A stretch of 64,000 bases of DNA. It comes from Wurfbainia villosa (taxonomy: Eukaryota > Streptophyta > Magnoliopsida > Zingiberales > Zingiberaceae). The position numbers and the translations under genes were made by a program. Location: contig CM046000.1 of assembly GCA_025175895.1 (NCBI GenBank), positions 66,058,720 through 66,122,719 of the forward strand, written 5' to 3'. Positions 58,643-64,000 of this stretch are shown piece by piece (position 1 is the first letter of the stretch; the number at the start of each line of letters is the position of its first letter). The notes under the pieces were generated by a model. It was not told the origin of the DNA, did no database searches, and saw nothing but the letters and a program-made list of their open reading frames with translations.

Positions 58643-60855
58643 TGTTAGTAATATATGAGAGATGTCCTAAGGCAATCGCCTTATGTATGAACCATTTATA
58701 TGATAAATGAAGATTCACTATTTGAGTATACATGTTTTATGTATTTGATTGGATCTTAAACTCATTTATCAATGTCCACGATATACGATTCATTCACAAG
58801 ATGAGAGAATTTGTGATTGGATCACAACTAGTGAGTATCTCTACATGTGTAATTGTGATGTATCGGAATTATCCCTAGTCGATGAATTGATGGATTTGGA
58901 CACCATCAATTCTGTCAAGACTAGCACGAGGTATACTCCTTGGTGTATCCAAGCAGCTGATTCTCACTGGCTGGAGACATAGTGATGTCCGGAGTTGATC
59001 GTGGATGCTAGTTATGGTAACTAGTTCATTGGAATGACCAACCGTAAGACTTCATATGGTTCTCTGCATATATAGATATGTCAATGAAGTTCTTACTGTG
59101 GCTTAAGTGCGATGTTCCTTTGACTTGCGGTATTCAAGTCATCTTGATCATGGAGACTTATGCTTTGACATCTTAAGCAAACATCTCTAAGGAGATGTGG
59201 ACCCGGGATGATTGGGTATAAGTCGAAATGATCGAAGGTGTTTGAATAGCCTATAAAGGATTCACCACTCCTTGCGAGGAGATGTATACCCATGGCCTCT
59301 CGTCGGATTGTTACTAAAGTCTTTGGCAAAAGCAATACATGTTTAGAGTAAGGTACTCTTCGATACATGTGGAGTAACTAGAATCCGTAGGACGAGGAAA
59401 TGATACTTGGGCTAGGTGTGACGTAGTCAGCCTAGTGGGGACTGACACAATAGACCATGTCCTGAACCAAGTGGGTATAAGATGAGTGAAGGGAATGGGG
59501 CACGATTCATTCGAGCATCGAAGGGTTTGAAAATAGTTCGGATCAACTGCTGATCTTTTCGGTTAATTGGGGATCATGATGTACTACTAGGTGCCACTCA
59601 TGATCGTTCTATAATTAATGGTTAATTATAGACGGCCAACATAAACCGAGAACCTATTTGGTCACACGCACAACGAGTGTAATCCAAAGGATTTAAAACG
59701 AGCCTGAGAATGGGATTCTCAGACCGAGAGAAACTATGTTTGGTTGGACCAAACATAAAGCGAGCTTGAAATTGTTTCAGTCGCAATGGAAGCGTGGATG
59801 GGCAGTGTCTTATGAAGACATAATGGATGGACCAAAATGGTTTGGTTCTAATCCAATGGATAAGAATAAACCAAAGGGTTTGGTTTATTTTAAACGAATG
59901 AACCAAAAGTTGGTTCGGTTCGTTTTAACTTAAAATAAACCATCATGGTTTGGTTTATTTTAACTTATCTTAATGGAGCGGGTTAACGGGCTTTATGGAT
60001 ATGATCCATTAACCATTAAGAGAATTAGTTCTCTATAAAATAGGGATTAAACCCTAACCCTAAACCTAATCATTGAGTTGCCGCCCAACCCCTCCCTCTC
60101 CTATTCGGCGCCCAACTCCAAGCCGCTGCGCCAGCCCTAAGGTCCTCCAACCGGCCCAGAAGGTTGCTTCCTTCCTCTCGCGTAGCTGCTGCTGCCGGAA
60201 GAGTTCCGGTCATCCTCCTTAGGTTTGGCATCAAGGTGAGCACTTTGCTTCCTTGGTTTTGGCCGGCGCCTACTCCTCCACCAAGCTGTCCAGTTTTCTG
60301 GACAGCTTCTTCTCCTCTCGTCGGAGCGTCGTTTGGACGACGGTTAGTGCTCCGACAGCGGCTAACATACCGGGGATTTGATCTCGGTAATCCTCTGAGG
60401 TGGAGGACGAAGGATTCGTCAATCGGTTGACGAATACCTCTCCGGAGAAGCAAGTCTTGAGGACTTGTTTTAGGTCCGAATTTGGATTCGGACCGTGATC
60501 ATCTCTCGATCACGTCGTCTTCAACACGAGGCTAGTAACCCGTACGAAGACGAAGCTCGTGGCTTGGCGAAGTCATCCCGAGGAGCTCGGCGTGGATACG
60601 GATAGAGATGATTCTTACGAGAATCGTTCCGGTTGATGCCGTTCCCGCTACACGTCATACGGAAGGTATAACGTAGTTTAATTTCCTTTTATTGCAATTT
60701 TAATTTACGGTTATGTCTACACTTGTTGTAAAAGCATGCGTGTGTTGTGTGTGTTGTAATAAATAGGAGTATTTATTATTTTTATTGCTTCCGCTGTGCT
60801 CATGTTTACGAAACATGATCGAACACACACACGCCGCGGTGCCGGAAACCCAACA
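58643..60855 (+). repeat. R8 3' LTR
   Basis: This 2213-bp LTR is nearly identical to the 5' LTR. Differences are mostly one- to few-base gaps, for example around 58785, 59515-59560, 60125-60190 and 60360-60390. It carries a second TATA box (60033-60042) and hairpin (60283-60308). Confidence 0.96.
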
Positions 60856-60860
60856 AGGAT

Positions 60861-60974
60861 AACCTGGCAGATCCTTTCACAAAGGCCCTTCCAGCGAGAG
60901 CTTTTGATAGGCATGTGGAGGGAATGGGAATCAGATGTATGGCAGTATTAGGACAGCATAGTCTTTTAGTATAA
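60861..60974 (+). pseudogene. R6 gag-pol, last 37 codons and stop
   Basis: Starting just after the second AGGAT copy, the frame resumes as NLADPFTKALPAR, reads to HSLLV, and stops at the TAA 60972-60974. The tail matches that of R7 (NLADPFTKALPARSFDRHVEG). It is in phase with the codon cut at 51223. Ten bases later the 3' LTR of R6 begins. Confidence 0.95.
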
Positions 60975-60983
60975 GTGAGAGAT
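60970..60983 (+). promoter_or_regulatory. R6 polypurine tract
   Basis: TATAAGTGAGAGAT immediately before the 3' LTR start; it overlaps the pol stop codon. Confidence 0.75.
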
Positions 60984-62727
60984 TATTGGGATGTATACTG
61001 AAAAGTCTATCTTTTGTATGAACATCTTTATTTTTGAAATAAGAATCACATGATCATTATTTGCATATTTATAGTTATGTATATTGTCTGATACATTACA
61101 TTGTAGATAACATGGTGTGTAGTGTCACACAGGAGATCATGTTATTAGTTCCTTGTAGAGTATAAGTAGAGGCTCACGACTGAGATGGTTTTGGACAAAC
61201 CATTGGTATGGTTGTAGTGTGATTTGGTATTGGTTTGTCTTGACCATAGAATTACACTAGTACACTTTGTGTGTATTGGGTACGACTGACATAGAGGTGA
61301 TTCAATTTATTGCTGACTATATAATTGAATCGGACCTCAGATATTATGGTGTACATGCTCTTAATCTCGATATAATAACGAGTACATGTACTTAGTATTT
61401 ATTTCTTTGATTTACCAATGAGGGAGATTTATCGATTAAATCGATAGGCTCGGTAAGTTGGGAAATGATATTATTTACATGGTGTGTCGTTGATTATAGG
61501 AGGAAACCGTGTCCTATATATTAGGATGATGATGTCCCCTTGAGGAGCTCATAAGGATCATCATGTAAACCCTACAGGTGGACTTGGTCCGACATGATGA
61601 TAAGGTTGAGTGGTACTACTCTTGGAGTTAGATTTTGATTAATTAATTATTAGTAAATTAATTAATAGACATACATTTGATATCTTAAATACGGGGAGAT
61701 ATTTGTACAATTAATATATGGAGCCCATATTTATTTATGGGGGTTGGTGAGGTAGATCAATGATAATCCTCTAGTGGAATGGATTATCATTAATGGATCG
61801 GGTTTGTGTGGTTCGGATCCATTGGGTGGCAAAGATCCAACTTCTCCTCATGGTCCCTATTGTAGCCTATTAAAACCCTCATGAAACTTAGATCTGACGG
61901 ACACAATTAAAAGGAGGTTTGGGTGAAATCTATAAAAAGGGGTCCAAGGCTTGGGCGATATACATGAATTGAGATTCTAGGGTTTTCTTCAAAAGCTTTG
62001 GGCGGCAACTAGGTTTTGGCTAGGGTTTGTTGGTCGGTAACTAGGAGGTGGCTATGGTTTGCTTCTCATCTTGGGCGGCGGCAACCTAGGGTTGGCTTCT
62101 CCTTTTGGCCGAAAGAAACAAGACCCATCATCAAGACTTTACCGGCGCCCCTCCCTCTCCTTTGGCCGGTGGCAAGATATCAATCTTGGCCAGTAAATCC
62201 TCTCCCTCTCCTTAGAGTCGGCGGACTCCATGTTTGGTGCTTGGTGGTTGGCGCAAGTAAGGAGAAGGGAGCCGAGTATTTTTCCCTTTGTTCGGAGTGA
62301 GTAAGGAAGGGAAGAACGTGATCTAGAAAGCTTCAACTCTTTGAGGATCATTGCCCACACAACGTTCAAGAGGAGGATAGGACATACAATAGAAGATCAA
62401 GATGTATACAAGAGGTATAATCTTGTTTTTTTTTGATTTAGTTCTTTTGTATAATTGTATGTGGTTAATTTACTTGGACTCCGAAGATAAACACAAAAAC
62501 CGGCGATCCGTACATCATCTATTCAGCGGCTAATCAAGGAAAAGAGTTAGGTTGCTTGAACAACAAGTTTGTTCAAGAGACCACTCTAATCGAATAGCAC
62601 GATGATGGATCGGTTGCTTGGGTAATTTGTCATCGTCTTAGATTATTATTTTTAATCCGGGGACGTAGATGGGATCACCATGCGCAAGCGACCGAGGTGG
62701 GAAGCGAAGCTTAGGTTCTACCCTTCA
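60984..62727 (+). repeat. R6 3' LTR
   Basis: This 1744-bp LTR is intact and uninterrupted. It begins TATTGGGATG and ends CTACCCTTCA. TATA box CTATAAAAAGG is at 61930-61940. It serves as the reference that shows what R7 disrupted in the 5' LTR. Confidence 0.96.
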
Positions 62728-62732
62728 AGAAC

Positions 62733-64000
62733 AAGTAATAAACTATTTAATACAACACACATACCAAACATATGAAAGGATACAACATGTGTAGACATAA
62801 TTGACATTTCAAATTTCACAATAAAAGGAAATTTATTCTAGTTATACCTGACGAATCACGTGTAGAGGAAATGACATCAACTCTAGCGACCCTCGCTAGA
62901 GCTGCCTCTGTCCATATCCATGCTGAGTATCGTCGGGACAGCTTCACAAAGCCACGAGCCCCGACTTCACGAAAGGTACTAGCCTCGCATTGAATTCGTT
63001 GTGATCCGAGAGATGATCACAATCCTAATTAAATTTAGATCTAAAAATGAGTTCCACAAACTCGCTTCTTGGAAGCGGTTTTTGTCAACCAATTAACAAA
63101 CACTTAATCCTCCACCTATGAGGATTGCCAGAGATCCAATCTCCAGCAAGTAGGTTGTTGTCAGAGCACAGAACGTCGACCAAATGACCTCTCCACAAAG
63201 AGGAGAACAAGCTGTCCAAAACTAGACAGCTTATTTAGGTGGAAGAGATGGCCGACCAAAGCTTGGTCGGCTGCTCCTTAGTCATTGGCGACCAAAGGAG
63301 GATTGCCGGAGAAAGTTGTCGGCGGCTGGTGGATGGCTGACGGCAAGGAGGAAGAGACAGCAACACCTTGGGCAGCAGCTCATGGTTGGGCGGCAATTCC
63401 CCTTGGGCGGCAGAAAGCAAGGAGGAAGAGAAGGCTTGGGCGGCTAAGGTTTCCAACACAAAAGTTATCCACAAAAACCCTTAAGCCATGTTTTTATAGA
63501 GAACACATTCTCCAAACGGTTATTGTTTCATAACCAAAACCCGTTAACCCGCTCCAATAACTTAAGTTAAAATAAACTAAACTGTGTTGGTCTATTTAAA
63601 GTTAAAACGAAACAAACCAACTTTTGTTCATTCATTTAAAACAAACCAAACCACTTTGGTTTATTTTCCACCATTGGATTAGAACCAACCCGATTAGGTT
63701 CATCCATTATGTCTTCATAAGGGTCGGCCTATCCACGCTTCCGTTGCAATTGAAATAATTTTACACTCGCTCTTTGTTTGGTCCAACCAAACCAAGTCTC
63801 TCTCGATATGAGAATCCTATTCTCAAGCTCGTTTTAAATCCTTCGAATTATGCTCGTTGTGCGTGTGACCAAATAAGTTTTTGATTTATGTTGGTCGTCT
63901 ATAATTAACCATTAATTATAGAACGATCATGAGTGGCACCTAGTAGTACATCATGATGCCAAATTAACTGGAAAATCGACTGTTGATCCTAGAACCTTTT
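62733..64000 (-). repeat. R5 5' LTR, continuing to the right edge
   Basis: Resumes directly after the second AGAAC copy of R6 and aligns with 29213 to about 30365 of the other R5 LTR. It contains a TATA-like CTATAAAAAC (63500-63491, minus), an imperfect hairpin near 63210-63235 and the conserved palindrome (63899-63921). About 0.8 kb more of this LTR should lie beyond the window. Confidence 0.93.

Larger units (their letters stand above)
51224..60855 (+). mobile_element. R8: family A Ty1/copia retrotransposon, youngest in the stack
   Basis: This 9632-bp element is flanked by perfect AGGAT duplications (51219-51223 and 60856-60860) inside the RNase H codons of R6. LTRs are 2218 and 2213 bp and nearly identical; most differences are short indels. 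It has a primer-binding site, long gag-pol frames and a polypurine tract. Frameshifts fall in three or four small patches, while the rest is open. Confidence 0.97.
36240..62727 (+). mobile_element. R6: family B Ty1/copia retrotransposon, interrupted by R7 and R8
   Basis: The span is 26.5 kb, or about 8.5 kb once R7 and R8 are removed. Perfect AGAAC duplications (36235-36239 and 62728-62732) flank it. LTRs are 1745 bp (36240-37828 plus 46174-46329) and 1744 bp (60984-62727). Both LTRs begin TATTG instead of TGTTG and end TTCA, so the element has TA...CA termini. Gag-pol lies in one frame with about ten nonsense codons. Confidence 0.96.
29133..64000 (-). mobile_element. R5: family A Ty1/copia retrotransposon, interrupted by R6, right end outside window
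   Basis: The left LTR is 29133-31248, the interior 31249-36161, and the right LTR begins at 36162, is cut by R6 after 78 bp, and resumes at 62733 to run past 64000. The left LTR aligns across the R6 site without a gap: sequence equivalent to 36162-36239 is followed directly by sequence equivalent to 62733 onward. Its own target duplication would be CAAGG; the second copy is beyond the window. The interior is decayed, with several stops, frameshifts and a gag deletion. Confidence 0.94.

Noticed and set aside
1..64000. Search for host genes, tRNA genes or defence systems between elements
   Set aside because: Every stretch between coding remnants is accounted for by an LTR, a leader or a post-gag region of R0 to R8. 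TGGTATCAGAGCC sites are primer-binding sites, not tRNA genes.

Overview
This window is a stack of nested long terminal repeat (LTR) retrotransposons from a large-genome flowering plant. I see no host gene, tRNA, rRNA or CRISPR array. The evidence is Ty1/copia gene order (gag, protease, integrase, reverse transcriptase, RNase H), primer-binding sites complementary to plant initiator-Met tRNA, and LTRs of 1.2-2.2 kb with 5-bp target duplications. A monocot, perhaps Zingiberales, is my guess from the look of the elements only (low confidence).

Elements are labelled R0-R8. R0 (minus, Sirevirus-like, gag only) is the outermost, and its ends lie beyond the window. Its gag is cut into four collinear pieces by R1 (2530-11677, minus, duplication ATATG), R2 (12089-13814, minus, solo LTR, CCTTC) and R3 (13924-28554, minus, GAGGT). 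R4 (21016-26618, plus, GAGTT), a gag-only Sirevirus derivative, sits inside the 5' LTR of R3. R5 (29133 to beyond 64000, minus) sits inside the 5' LTR of R0. R6 (36240-62727, plus, AGAAC) sits inside the 5' LTR of R5. R7 (37829-46168, minus, GTTTG/ATTTG) sits inside the 5' LTR of R6. R8 (51224-60855, plus, AGGAT) sits inside the RNase H codons of R6. Positions 1-421 look like the end of one more plus-strand Sirevirus-type LTR.

There are three families. Family A (R1, R5, R8) has LTRs of about 2.2 kb beginning TGTTAGTAAT. Family B (R2, R3, R6, R7) has LTRs of 1.7-2.0 kb beginning TGTTGGGATG or variants. Both are Tnt1-like copia elements; their long LTRs suggest the Angela/Tork side of the group, but I could not test the lineage. 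Family C (R0, R4) has Sirevirus features: several GGGGGAG polypurine tracts and a long lysine/serine-rich Gag with a CCHC knuckle. It keeps only gag.

The nesting gives a relative order. R0 is oldest, R1, R2, R3 and R5 came next, then R4 and R6, then R7 and R8. R8 has nearly identical LTRs and long open frames and looks youngest. No element has a fully open gag-pol. R6 and R7 keep one reading frame interrupted by nonsense codons, while R1, R3 and R5 also carry frameshifts or deletions. R0 and R4 have no pol and would need enzymes from another Sirevirus.
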